DNA of 32,574 nucleotides from contig CAZZVE010000035.1 in NCBI GenBank assembly GCA_964657325.1, positions 1-32,574 on the forward strand, given 5' to 3'. The notes below the pieces were generated by a model that had not been told where the DNA came from, did no database searches, and saw only the letters and a program-made list of their open reading frames with translations. This document shows, piece after piece, positions 13,618 to 22,332 of this stretch (positions are counted from its first letter, which is position 1; the number at the start of each line of letters is the position of its first letter). Source of the stretch: JBBQVS01 sp964657325. Its GTDB lineage: Bacteria; Chloroflexota; Ktedonobacteria; Ktedonobacterales; Ktedonobacteraceae. A program made the position numbers and the translations under genes.

Positions 13618-14877
13618 CTACTCACTCCTCGTTCCCAACAATGACACAATGCGATCCCAAATGGCTGCCGCAACATCTGTTTTAGACATTACAGGCAGGT
13701 CCTCCACAGGAGCATCTGCATGAAAGATGAACACTTTATTTGTGTCCGCCCCAAAGCCGCTATCTGGGCGGCTTACATCATTTGCGATGAGCAGGTTCAA
13801 CTGTTTTTCCTCCAGTTTTGCCTGTGCATTACGCATGATATCGTTGGTTTCGGCAGCGAACCCGACGCGCACCAGACGCTTCAGTATTCGCATGTTCTCG
13901 TGTTGTTCATCAGGTGCATGGGCCAGTTCGCCAAGAATATCTGGGTTTTGCACCAGATGTAAAGTGAGCGTGCCCGCATCGTCGGAACTCTGTTGTGTCT
14001 CGCCCTTTTTGATTTTTCGCGTTGCCGGAGCCGATGGACGATAATCTGCAACTGCGGCACTCATGATGAGCACGTCGGCGTCCACGATGGCTTCGTTGAC
14101 TGCGTCCCGCATGTGCAGTGCTGTATCCACGGCCTGTAGCTCTACACCATAAGGTGCTGAAAGCGCAACAGGACCAGAGATGAGCGTGACGCGTGCGCCA
14201 CGGTCTCTCGCCTCCTCCGCAAGGGCGTAACCCATCTTCCCTGACGAGCGGTTCCCCACATAACGCACAGGGTCAATCGGCTCTTGTGTTCCACCTGCCG
14301 TTATCACGACATGGCGGCCCGCAAGGTTTCCGCTTCGCCCAAGGACTGTGCGTATAGCACCCAATAAAACATCTGTCTCCGGTAGCCGACCGGGACCTAC
14401 TGCTCCTGACGCGAGATGACCCACAACAGGGCCGACGATATGCACACCTCGCTCTTGCAGAAGAGCGAGATTTGCTTGTGTCGCCGGATGAGTATACATG
14501 TTATGGTACATCGCGGGAGCTACAAGTAACGGTGCTCTTGTTGCCAGTGCCACAGCAGTCAGCATATTATCGGCTATACCATGTGCAAGCTTGGCAAGTG
14601 TGTTAGCGGTCGCTGGCACAAGTGCGAGCAACTCGGTCCTCTCACCTAACTCGATATGCATTTCTGCTGCACGACCAGACGCTTCCCACAAATCGGTATA
14701 CACCGGTCGATGGCTCATCGTGGCAAAAGTAAGCGGACGAATAAAGTCTTCCGCGTGCTCTGTCAAGATAACATCGACAATGGCACCTGCCTGCTGTAAA
14801 CGGCTGACAAGTTCTATCGTCTTGTACGATGCGATCCCCCCACAAACACCAACGAGAATACGCCTGTTCTGTAACAC
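13618..14877 (-). CDS. coaBC: Bifunctional phosphopantothenoylcysteine decarboxylase/phosphopantothenate-cysteine ligase
   Basis: A 419-aa CoaBC of coenzyme A synthesis. The N-terminal flavodoxin-like CoaC domain (about 1-180) has GGIASYK (13-19), the catalytic H74 in HIELG and the flavin loop. The C-terminal CoaB domain starts with VITAGGTQEPIDPVRYVGN (191-209) and RSSGKMG, and contains SAAVADYRP (273-281). Two usual CoaC active-site residues differ: the PxMN motif reads PAMY (121-124), and the lid cysteine in the ACG motif is serine (S157 in LASGAVGPGRLPE). Such variants occur in some lineages, but activity should not be assumed. The start is GTG at 14877 with GAGGGA just upstream. A promoter candidate is at 14924-14952. 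Confidence 0.92.
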   Translation of the reverse strand: MLQNRRILVGVCGGIASYKTIELVSRLQQAGAIVDVILTEHAEDFIRPLTFATMSHRPVYTDLWEASGRAAEMHIELGERTELLALVPATANTLAKLAHGIADNMLTAVALATRAPLLVAPAMYHNMYTHPATQANLALLQERGVHIVGPVVGHLASGAVGPGRLPETDVLLGAIRTVLGRSGNLAGRHVVITAGGTQEPIDPVRYVGNRSSGKMGYALAEEARDRGARVTLISGPVALSAPYGVELQAVDTALHMRDAVNEAIVDADVLIMSAAVADYRPSAPATRKIKKGETQQSSDDAGTLTLHLVQNPDILGELAHAPDEQHENMRILKRLVRVGFAAETNDIMRNAQAKLEEKQLNLLIANDVSRPDSGFGADTNKVFIFHADAPVEDLPVMSKTDVAAAIWDRIVSLLGTRSE

Positions 14878-14923
14878 GTTTCCCTCTACGTAGGACGGTC
14901 TTCACTGAGAACACTGTTACAAT

Positions 14924-14952
14924 AACATACGATGATATGAAGCGACAAGCAA
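14924..14952 (-). promoter_or_regulatory. Possible coaBC promoter
   Basis: On the - strand TTGCTT (14947-14952) and TATGTT (14924-14929) are spaced by 17 bases, 47 bases before the coaBC GTG. Both hexamers are only partial consensus matches. Confidence 0.4.
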
Positions 14953-15031
14953 GTCGCCAGAAGTACCATTCCTACTTGACTCTTCATATAAAGAAACGCG
15001 CCTTAAATAAATTATCGCGCATATGTATTAC

Positions 15032-15103
15032 TGTAGGGACCGATTTCTCGCGTCCTTCTCGGCAATCAGTCGCCGAGAAGGACGCGAGAAATCGGTCCCT
15101 ACA
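15032..15103. repeat. GTAGGGACCGAT hairpin repeat, copy 3
   Basis: Perfect 32-bp arms at 15032-15063 and 15072-15103 with an eight-base loop (AATCAGTC). It ends one base before the stop codon of the FHA/ABC gene (15105) and is well placed to terminate it. Confidence 0.95.
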
Positions 15104-15104
15104 C

Positions 15105-18100
15105 CTATCCTCGTACATCCTTCCTCTTCAAGAAGTAGGCAATCAGACCACCTAGCACAACAATAGTCAGAGCCAGGAAAAACCAGCACAAAAGTAAGTG
15201 ACCGATAGCATCAACTTGACTATACTTTGAGAAGACAGTACCTTGAAACGACCAGCTATCTGCTCGAATGGGCGCACCATGAAGTCCTACTGAAGACCCC
15301 ATAGCAGCCATCGCCCAGCGTGCAGGAAAGAATGCCGCGATAAAGGAGAGAGAGGGACCCTCTAGTTTAAAGATGATGCCAGAAAAGATAACCTGTGGAA
15401 TGAGCACTAACGGTACAATACTCATGGCACGATCATTGTTGGGAACCAGTGCCGAGACAGTTAGACCAATCATTAAGCCAGCGAGCGAGGTCAAGGCCAT
15501 CGTGATGTAAATTTCCATGAACGGTGGTAGAAATGTGCTATGTAGAAATGGTGCCTTCAAATTGACAAGAAAGGTAAGCACAAGGCTTTGCACAAGGCAG
15601 AGTATACCCAGCACAATGATTTTCGAGAACATATATGGCACAATACCAAGATTTACCGTTCGCTCACGCTTATATATTGGTGCCTCTTTAACGATTTCAC
15701 GAGCACCATTGATACAGCCAAACATCACAGCTGCAAAGGCCATGATAAAGAGGATAGTTTCTGCATCACCACCACCATTGATACTACTATCTAGCAGTTC
15801 TGCTTGCGTCTCATTTCTTGATGCTGCAAATTGCGCCCCTTGAGGACTATAAACAAAATTCTTTAACTGGTCACAATTGCTATAGAGCACTTGTTGACCG
15901 TTCATCACAAGTGGTTGAGATTGATTATTACAGAATGCTACGCCATGTGTATTGTCGATAAGAAAGGCCGACGGACCAGTAAGCAAGAACAAAACAATAC
16001 CAATAATTGGTGCCTGTAAAAGCAGAATCAGCAGATTGCCCACATCATTTTTGAGCAATTCCAGGTAGCGTGACGAGAGCAAGCCGAACTGTTTCCAGGC
16101 ATTACCACGCTTCGGTTGTTTGACAACCGTGGTGGGTGCCGCAACATTGGCGATACGCGCCGTATCTTTCCTGAGCGGCGCATCGACATATTTCATGAAG
16201 TCGGCAGATTGCTTGAACCGTGCTTCTGCCTCTTGTGGAATTGTCGATTTGTCATCGGGCGGCTCAAGCGTGCTATAGATTTCCGCGAAATCGCTCTTGC
16301 CGAAATAAGCTTTTGCCTCGTCAGGAGGTCCAAAGTAGGCCAAACGTCCACCACGACACAGAAAACACACAAAATCGCAGGATTTGATGTTATTGGTAGC
16401 ATGCGTTACCAGCACAATCGTGCGTCCTCTATCCGCCAGTGTGCGGAGCAGTTGCATCATCTTACGATCCAGACCTGGATCAAGACCCGACGTTGGTTCG
16501 TCCAGGAAGAAGACATTGGGGTCCGCAAGCAGTTCAAGCGCGATAGAGACACGTTTGCGCTGCCCTCCTGAAAGTTTGCTGACAAGCACCTTGCGGCGGA
16601 ATGTCATATCGACATCATTCAGCACTTCCTCGATACGCTGCTGAATCTGCTGCTCGGTTGTATCACTGGGTAAGCGGAGTTTCGCGGCATAGTATAGAGC
16701 GCGTTCAACCGTCAGGTCGCGGTGGATGATATCTTCTTGCGGCACATAGCCAAGCTGGGTGCTAAACGCGGCAAGATTCTGGTAGTAGTCCTGTCCGTTA
16801 TAAAGCACCGTGCCCTGTTGCGCGGGTCGTAGGCCGTTAAGAGCATCCATCAGAGTAGATTTGCCTGCACCTGAGCCACCGACAAGGGCGACGAAACTAC
16901 GCGGCGGAATAGCGATAGAGATATTATTGATGATGATAGTTTTGTCGTTGCCTACTACTTTCGTGACATTCAGCGCGTCAATGCGAATACCGTCACGCTC
17001 ATCGTGCTGCGTCAGTTCGGTTCCTGTGTAGGTAAGCTTGAACGGACCAATGCGTATTTCATCGCCAACGCGCAGAACCTGATCTCTCACCAGGCTCCCA
17101 CCGACGTATACGTGATTGGTACTGCCAAGGTCAACGATTTTGTAGTCACTGCCCACTCTTTCCAGTCGAGCGTGATGACCGGAGACCTGAGGGTGGTTGA
17201 GTACAACCATGTTGTCTGGAGTGCGTCCAATCGTCACAAGCGCGCTTGTGCCTAATTGGAACGGTTTAATATCAGGAATAGCTTCCTGAATAGCTCCACT
17301 ACCATCATTGTAGGCAAGCGTAACAAACGTTCCATGTTCGTCGGCGATACGAAAGATATCGCCACGCGCGAGGAGTTTCCGAAAAGGTGTACTTCCCCGG
17401 TACACTTGCCCGTTATAACTCAAACCATTAGCAGTTGAGCCTTTTTGTGGATGAGGGTGCACAATGACGAGTGAATTGCCTTCACGAAGAATTTGCGCAT
17501 GAAAGCCTGACACGGTTGGTCGATTAATGACGATATCGTTTGAGGGGTCGCGCCCAATGTTGAACACCTGTTTGGCGGGAGGCAACGAATAGAACTTCTT
17601 GTCATTATCCGTATTAGCAGAGACTTCGAGCGAGGGCATAGCTTGTGCAAGAGTACCATTGCCAGAATTTGAGGCACGCTGAGTCGCCACATGAGCATTC
17701 TGCGCAAACGGTGGTGGCGGTGGTACAACAGGTGGCGCGACTGAACGTGCAACGGGTGGTGGATTGGAACGTGACGGCACAGATTGAACGTTGTTGGATG
17801 CTGGTCCAGGAACCTTGACTGCGTTGCCCACAGGAGCCTGAAAGCGAAATGTGATGCCTCCTAAACCAATGATATCTTTATCGTTCAGGAGTCCTTGCTG
17901 CATATCACGATTATTTATGCTCATTGTGTTTTGTGATGCAAGCTTCGTGATTGTCCAGGAGCCACGATCCCAAAGAATCTGTGCGTGATGTCGTGATATA
18001 GATGGGTCAGAAAATACAATATCATTTGTTGGTTCACGCCCCAGCGTAAACGTTGGTTTAGTAATTTGAACTGTTTTTCCTGACAACGAACCTGTCAGGA

Positions 18101-18137
18101 AGATAAGCGAGCCAAACTGTCCATTCACAACATCCAT
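15105..18137 (-). CDS. Triple-FHA domain ABCG-type ABC transporter (ATPase and permease in one chain)
   Basis: A predicted 1010-aa membrane transporter half. Three forkhead-associated domains come first: FHA1 about 10-100 (LGREPTND, SRHHA), FHA2 about 185-275 (IGRDPSND, SGFHA) and FHA3 about 293-372 (IGRTPDN, SGHHA). A proline-rich linker separates FHA1 and FHA2. The ATPase has Walker A GGSGAGKST (420-428), signature LSGGQ (522-526), Walker B FFLDEPTSGLD (543-553) and VTHAT. The C-terminal third is an ABC2-type membrane domain with about six helices and a large extracytoplasmic loop. Mycobacterial Rv1747 is a known relative with two FHA domains, controlled by serine/threonine kinases. FHA1 and FHA3 look able to bind phosphothreonine. 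The ATG at 18137 has GGAG six bases upstream; longer starts at 18149 or TTG 18176 are less likely. The substrate is unknown. Confidence 0.93.
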   Translation of the reverse strand: MDVVNGQFGSLIFLTGSLSGKTVQITKPTFTLGREPTNDIVFSDPSISRHHAQILWDRGSWTITKLASQNTMSINNRDMQQGLLNDKDIIGLGGITFRFQAPVGNAVKVPGPASNNVQSVPSRSNPPPVARSVAPPVVPPPPPFAQNAHVATQRASNSGNGTLAQAMPSLEVSANTDNDKKFYSLPPAKQVFNIGRDPSNDIVINRPTVSGFHAQILREGNSLVIVHPHPQKGSTANGLSYNGQVYRGSTPFRKLLARGDIFRIADEHGTFVTLAYNDGSGAIQEAIPDIKPFQLGTSALVTIGRTPDNMVVLNHPQVSGHHARLERVGSDYKIVDLGSTNHVYVGGSLVRDQVLRVGDEIRIGPFKLTYTGTELTQHDERDGIRIDALNVTKVVGNDKTIIINNISIAIPPRSFVALVGGSGAGKSTLMDALNGLRPAQQGTVLYNGQDYYQNLAAFSTQLGYVPQEDIIHRDLTVERALYYAAKLRLPSDTTEQQIQQRIEEVLNDVDMTFRRKVLVSKLSGGQRKRVSIALELLADPNVFFLDEPTSGLDPGLDRKMMQLLRTLADRGRTIVLVTHATNNIKSCDFVCFLCRGGRLAYFGPPDEAKAYFGKSDFAEIYSTLEPPDDKSTIPQEAEARFKQSADFMKYVDAPLRKDTARIANVAAPTTVVKQPKRGNAWKQFGLLSSRYLELLKNDVGNLLILLLQAPIIGIVLFLLTGPSAFLIDNTHGVAFCNNQSQPLVMNGQQVLYSNCDQLKNFVYSPQGAQFAASRNETQAELLDSSINGGGDAETILFIMAFAAVMFGCINGAREIVKEAPIYKRERTVNLGIVPYMFSKIIVLGILCLVQSLVLTFLVNLKAPFLHSTFLPPFMEIYITMALTSLAGLMIGLTVSALVPNNDRAMSIVPLVLIPQVIFSGIIFKLEGPSLSFIAAFFPARWAMAAMGSSVGLHGAPIRADSWSFQGTVFSKYSQVDAIGHLLLCWFFLALTIVVLGGLIAYFLKRKDVRG

Positions 18138-18270
18138 ACAATACTCCATGAAGCTAGTACACAATTTCTTGGGCAATTATACTGTAGTGATAAGCGACTG
18201 GCAAGTAACTATTTCACCTATGCCGATGTATTCTATGTTTGCATTCGGCTATCCGCATTAAATTGTCAAA

Positions 18271-18296
18271 GAGCATCATCGGTTCCTACGATGCTC
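18271..18296. repeat. Degenerate hairpin overlapping a gene 3' end
   Basis: GAGCATC (18271-18277) pairs with GATGCTC (18290-18296). The loop ATCGGTTCCTAC differs by one base from the end of the GTAGGGACCGAT repeat family. The stop codon and last codons of the gene at 18286-19560 lie inside it, so a repeat remnant seems to have supplied the protein's end. Confidence 0.6.
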
Positions 18297-19560
18297 CCTT
18301 GTGAATAGTGATATCACCTGTGCTGACATCGACGGTGAGTACGGCAGGCGATTGAGTGGGAGCAGTGGCATTGAGTGGGCCGCGATAACTTGCGGAACCA
18401 CTACTGCTGGTGGCGGTGATTGGGAAGTCGCTATGAATGGTGCCAATATTTGTGTTTGCGCTCAGCACAAGGTTCGTACTCGTGGGAAGCGTTACATCAA
18501 GTTTTCCTTGCTCACTCCGAATGACGAAGCTGGCCTGCGTTGTTGCGTCATCAGGTGCCGCCACGATACCGTTGAAGGTGACGTTACCCTGTCCGGTACC
18601 TATGCTAGAGCCACTAATCAAAGTGGCGCGCGTTACGGTAACATTGCCACTGCTTCCAACAATATTGAGGATGCCACTGACACCATCCACAGTTACGTTA
18701 CCTAACGCGGCTTGTACATTGAGTTGTAGGGGTGTACTCGCGCTTGCTAAGAGTTTTGGCGTAAGCGTGATTTTCATATCAACCGCATCCCCTGTCCCAT
18801 GTAGAAGACCATTACTATCGGGAATTGTGGTATTGACAAGAAGCGCGCCACCTGTTGCGCCGACTGCTGGTGTCGTGGAGGCGGTTGGTGTGCCTGATGA
18901 AGTAGATGATGAGGTACAGCCGAAATTTTGTATCCCTGTAGGAGGCTGCTGTACAGCAACATTGATATGCCCAAATTCTTGATCGGCACTGGCCTTACTA
19001 TTCATATGCACGATCTTGGTTGTTTGGATGCTTGCCGTATCAACATTGGGATCAACAACGATGGAGACGTTGCCAATCTTGTTGCATACCTGCATTTGCG
19101 TCAGGCTGCTCAGAGTGATAGCTTGTGTTGCCTCACTGGTGAATGTTTGTGTACTACCACCAATGCCGCCACCGATGATAGGAACTCCACCCGTTTGCGC
19201 ACTACGAACAGTGAAGAAGACAACAACAGCTGCGGCTACAACAGTAAAAAAAATACCAATCGCACAACCACCGAGGAGAACAGGCCATACACTACGCCTG
19301 CGACGTGGACGTGGGCGTAGTGAACGTGTTGGGTTGCTTGTCCGACGTTGTGGCGGATATTGACGTGGATGCTGTGGTGATTGCTGAATACGTCGTGTGG
19401 CACGAGGACGTGAACGTGTCTGCCGCCGTACTGGTGGCTCTTCCTCATATTCGGCATCATCGTACTCGTCAGTATATACCTCTTCGTCTTCGTAGTAGAC
19501 CTCATCGCGTCTCCTACGTCGCGGTGCTTCATCCTCTGGTCTCATACTTCCCCGACTCAT
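18286..19560 (-). CDS. Membrane-anchored DUF4097-like beta-repeat protein
   Basis: A 424-aa protein. Residues 1-90 are strongly charged, first rich in Asp, Glu and Tyr, then in Arg, Pro and Gln. One transmembrane helix follows (about 92-118, VWPVLLGGCAIGIFFTVV onward). The outer part (about 135-424) is rich in Ser, Thr, Gly and Val and repeats short strands such as LGNVTVDGVSGILNIVGSSGNVTV, characteristic of DUF4097/adhesin-like beta-helix domains found in bacterial envelope proteins. Topology would be cytoplasmic N-terminus and exposed C-terminus. It lies downstream of nothing obvious and upstream of nothing co-directional within 100 bases except the FHA/ABC gene (18137). A cell-surface role is inferred; no enzyme motif is seen. 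The stop codon lies in a hairpin remnant. Confidence 0.75.
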   Translation of the reverse strand: MSRGSMRPEDEAPRRRRRDEVYYEDEEVYTDEYDDAEYEEEPPVRRQTRSRPRATRRIQQSPQHPRQYPPQRRTSNPTRSLRPRPRRRRSVWPVLLGGCAIGIFFTVVAAAVVVFFTVRSAQTGGVPIIGGGIGGSTQTFTSEATQAITLSSLTQMQVCNKIGNVSIVVDPNVDTASIQTTKIVHMNSKASADQEFGHINVAVQQPPTGIQNFGCTSSSTSSGTPTASTTPAVGATGGALLVNTTIPDSNGLLHGTGDAVDMKITLTPKLLASASTPLQLNVQAALGNVTVDGVSGILNIVGSSGNVTVTRATLISGSSIGTGQGNVTFNGIVAAPDDATTQASFVIRSEQGKLDVTLPTSTNLVLSANTNIGTIHSDFPITATSSSGSASYRGPLNATAPTQSPAVLTVDVSTGDITIHKGAS

Positions 19561-19649
19561 ACAACGCCTCCCCTTTCATAGGACAAATCTGGTTCTCGTT
19601 GAACTATGATAAATGAATAACAAATATAGTGATGCTCCTGTACGGGTCT

Positions 19650-21296
19650 TCACACCAATACGTTTGTACGATTACTCTCATTGCTATCACTATTACGAAC
19701 AGGAGGCGAAGAGAGTTTTCTTCCCTGCAAAAAGAGGGCTGGAAGAAGGGCTACAAGACAGATAATACCAGCCGCCAGAAAAATATCAGTGTAAACGGTA
19801 TGCGCAGCCGAAACAAGATAGTTACCGTACAGCGTGTTGTATGTCGCGCTACCAAACTTGATACCTGTGGGTGCCGTAAACAGGGTAGCAAGTGCGCGAA
19901 ACCGACCCAATCCCCAGGAGGTAAGAGCGGCAAGGCCAAGAATCATACCGACCATACGTAACATGGTTATGATGGACGATGCCATACCCATCTGTTGCTC
20001 ATTTGCCGCATTTATCGCTGTTGTGCCAATGGGCGCGATAACAAGGCCAAAACCAAAGCCTGCGAGAAGCGTACTTTCGGTGATCTGTGTCCAATTAACG
20101 TGAAGAGACCAGAGATGCATAAGCCAGAAACCAAGCGCGGTAGGCAATAAGCCAAGCAGTGCAGTCCAGCGACAGGTGATACGGGAGCAAAGCCAACCAC
20201 CAAGCAGGGCACCCACTGGAATCATCGCAGTGAGACGCAGGAGTGCGAGTCCGCTTTCCAACGCAGGTCGATTTAGAACGGTAGCAACGAAAATTGGAAT
20301 ATCCGCCATCGCGATAATGAGGGCTGCACCGACCAGTAGACTAACAAGGGCGGCAGCAGAGAACGTGGTGTGCTTAAAAAGTGAGAGTTCGATAATAGGC
20401 CACCCCACGCGTCGCTCACGCCCAAACTCAAAACCAATAAAGCACGCCAGCAGAACCAGTGCCGCGGCGATCAACCAAGGATTGTTCTGTACAGTAGCAT
20501 TGCCAGAACCGGAAGTTGCAGGCATAATCTGTGCCGCTTCTTGTGCCAGACCAAGGCTGAGACAGGTCAGGGAAGCACCGAGTAGAAGTGTGCCAAGTAC
20601 ATCAATATGTCCCCATGTGCGTTGTGTACTCCTTAGTGAGCTATGAGCAGGAATAAAACGCCAGACGAGGAAGAGCAGGATGGCGACAATTGGCAGGTTA
20701 AGATAGAAGATCATAGGCCAGCCCGCTAGCTGTACAATAAGAGAGCCGTAGAGTGGTCCCAGCACACCACCAGCCTCTGTCACCATGCCGATCAAGCCGA
20801 GGGCAAGACTACGTCGTTCCCAACCGTAAACATCGCCAGCTATCGCCATTGCGACAGGTACAACAGCACCGCCCCCAATGGCCTGTACAAAGCGTGCCGC
20901 GACAAGCCAGATCAGGCCAGGAGAATCAACGTTGATACCAAGATATTGTAGAGGTGTGACAACCTGTGTACCCACGTCACTATTACCTAGCACGGGGGCG
21001 AGTCCACACAAAAGCGAGCCTGCCGCGAAGATACCTAGACAGATAATGAGAACACGGCGGCGTCCGTACAGATCGGAGATACGACCCATGAGTGGCATGA
21101 CGATGACGTAACCCAGCAGGTAACCACTGATAATCCAGGCGGCGCGGTCAATCTGATTGATCGGTATACTCAGGTCCGTGACGATTTGTGGCAGGGCCGT
21201 GACAACAACTGTCTGGTCAAGCGCGGTGAGAAAGACCGCGATGGACGCCGCGAGGAGTGCTAGTCTTCCTGTGTTTTTTGTCATATCAGGTTTCAT
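19650..21296 (-). CDS. MFS transporter, DHA2 (EmrB/QacA, 14-helix) family, P55-like position
   Basis: A 548-aa major facilitator with about 14 predicted transmembrane helices. Motif A appears as GRISDLYGRRR (about 71-81), the DHA2 motif D1 near LDQTVVVTALPQI (26-38), and motif C-like GGVLGPLYGSLI near helix 5. Relatives export drugs or, in mycobacteria (P55/Rv1410), lipids together with the lipoprotein LprG. Here the gene directly follows an LppX/LprG-like lipoprotein gene on the same strand, 82 bases apart, which suggests the same pairing. The ATG at 21296 is used; an ATG four codons later (21284) is possible, and neither has a strong ribosome-binding site. The C-terminus ends in a polar tail. 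Confidence 0.88.
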   Translation of the reverse strand: MKPDMTKNTGRLALLAASIAVFLTALDQTVVVTALPQIVTDLSIPINQIDRAAWIISGYLLGYVIVMPLMGRISDLYGRRRVLIICLGIFAAGSLLCGLAPVLGNSDVGTQVVTPLQYLGINVDSPGLIWLVAARFVQAIGGGAVVPVAMAIAGDVYGWERRSLALGLIGMVTEAGGVLGPLYGSLIVQLAGWPMIFYLNLPIVAILLFLVWRFIPAHSSLRSTQRTWGHIDVLGTLLLGASLTCLSLGLAQEAAQIMPATSGSGNATVQNNPWLIAAALVLLACFIGFEFGRERRVGWPIIELSLFKHTTFSAAALVSLLVGAALIIAMADIPIFVATVLNRPALESGLALLRLTAMIPVGALLGGWLCSRITCRWTALLGLLPTALGFWLMHLWSLHVNWTQITESTLLAGFGFGLVIAPIGTTAINAANEQQMGMASSIITMLRMVGMILGLAALTSWGLGRFRALATLFTAPTGIKFGSATYNTLYGNYLVSAAHTVYTDIFLAAGIICLVALLPALFLQGRKLSSPPVRNSDSNESNRTNVLV

Positions 21297-21378
21297 ATAT
21301 GTCGCCCAATATAGAACCAGGGCACCCGCAGCCTCGCCCTATATACATCTTTTTCCTGTACATACGTATCCTTTTACG

Positions 21379-22077
21379 TTAGATTGGCGCAACAATAGTG
21401 ATGCTTTCATTGAACTTTGAGAGCTTAAAGGTACGTACCGTTTTGTCGGTATCACCCTGTATAGCAATACCAGTAATACGAATCTGATAGGGCAAGTTGT
21501 CAGATTTGCCGATACAGGTTGACACATCATCTTTGGCATTGGCAGGAGTTCCACCACCCGTAATTCCTTGAATATCTTTAGCATTGAGTTGACCATTGAT
21601 ATTCCAGCACGGTTTGCCATCAACGTTACTGTCCGTCGGTGTGCTAGGATTTTGAATGAGTCCCAGGATAGCGATAATGCCAGTTTTAGAGTCTGAGAGG
21701 GTGCGTGGATCTAGCAGCCCAGTTGTAGGTTGCCATTTGCCACTTATAGGATCAGTAACGTATTGCTTGTCGGCCAAAGAAATAATCTTCACCTTCACGA
21801 TGTTTCCCAGTATAACAGCGTCAGCGTCGGCCTGAAGTTTGTCAGGTACGATAGTATCACCATCGGCACTTTTTATAACCAGGAAGCTCCCTGCACCCGC
21901 ACCATCGGCGACAAGATTGAAGTGGTAGGCCGTGACCTTTTGCAGAGCAGCCTGAGCATTTTTTATGAGTTGTGGTGCTGTTGGCGTAGACGCCGCCGTA
22001 TCACCACCACAAGCAGACAAGATGCAGGTGAAACTGAGCAATAGTATAAAGAGGGGAAGAGTTTTGTATTTCCACAT
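21379..22077 (-). CDS. LppX/LprG-family lipoprotein
   Basis: A 232-aa predicted lipoprotein with a hydrophobic signal peptide and lipobox LSAC (C23). The mature part begins with a small linker, then APQLIKNAQAALQKVTAYHF, resembling the first helix and strand of the LppX/LprA/LprF/LprG fold, a half-barrel with a hydrophobic cavity known in mycobacteria to carry lipids. Further strands (KVKIISLADKQYVTDPISGKW) fit the family. AAGGGA lies about seven bases before the ATG. The MFS pump gene at 19650-21296 follows on the same strand, as in the mycobacterial lprG-P55 operon. A role in lipid or glycolipid export is inferred from family and context. A MITE-like repeat lies upstream. Confidence 0.82.
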   Translation of the reverse strand: MWKYKTLPLFILLLSFTCILSACGGDTAASTPTAPQLIKNAQAALQKVTAYHFNLVADGAGAGSFLVIKSADGDTIVPDKLQADADAVILGNIVKVKIISLADKQYVTDPISGKWQPTTGLLDPRTLSDSKTGIIAILGLIQNPSTPTDSNVDGKPCWNINGQLNAKDIQGITGGGTPANAKDDVSTCIGKSDNLPYQIRITGIAIQGDTDKTVRTFKLSKFNESITIVAPI

Positions 22078-22137
22078 GAATATTTCCCTTTATATAGACA
22101 TGAAATAGTATAGTAGTAGTGCAATAACATTGTACCA

Positions 22138-22250
22138 TGTAGGGGTCTAATTCATGACACCCTGCTGGCAAGGCACAATGTTGGAGAACATGTACAGGCG
22201 TTTAAACATATTTCTAAATTTGTGCCTTGCCAGCAGGATGTCATGATGAA
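22138..22250. mobile_element. MITE-like element, copy A (one end degraded)
   Basis: Arms at 22152-22178 and 22220-22246 (TCATGACACCCTGCTGGCAA and onward) pair with one mismatch. The left outer end carries ATGTAGGGGTCTAATT, but the right end lacks its partner. The interior GCGTTTAAACATATTTCTAA matches, in reverse orientation, the interior of the element at 29836-29963, so both are copies of one element and not mere hairpins. Confidence 0.75.
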
Positions 22251-22332
22251 GGGCGTCCGTGAAGCGAATTACCACGTTATTTTATTAGTGTACATAATTG
22301 GACTCCTGCAATAGACCTAAAGGATGACACGG

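Noticed and set aside
11902..15103. CRISPR-like array
   Set aside because: The repeats are isolated hairpins separated by whole genes, with no regular spacers.
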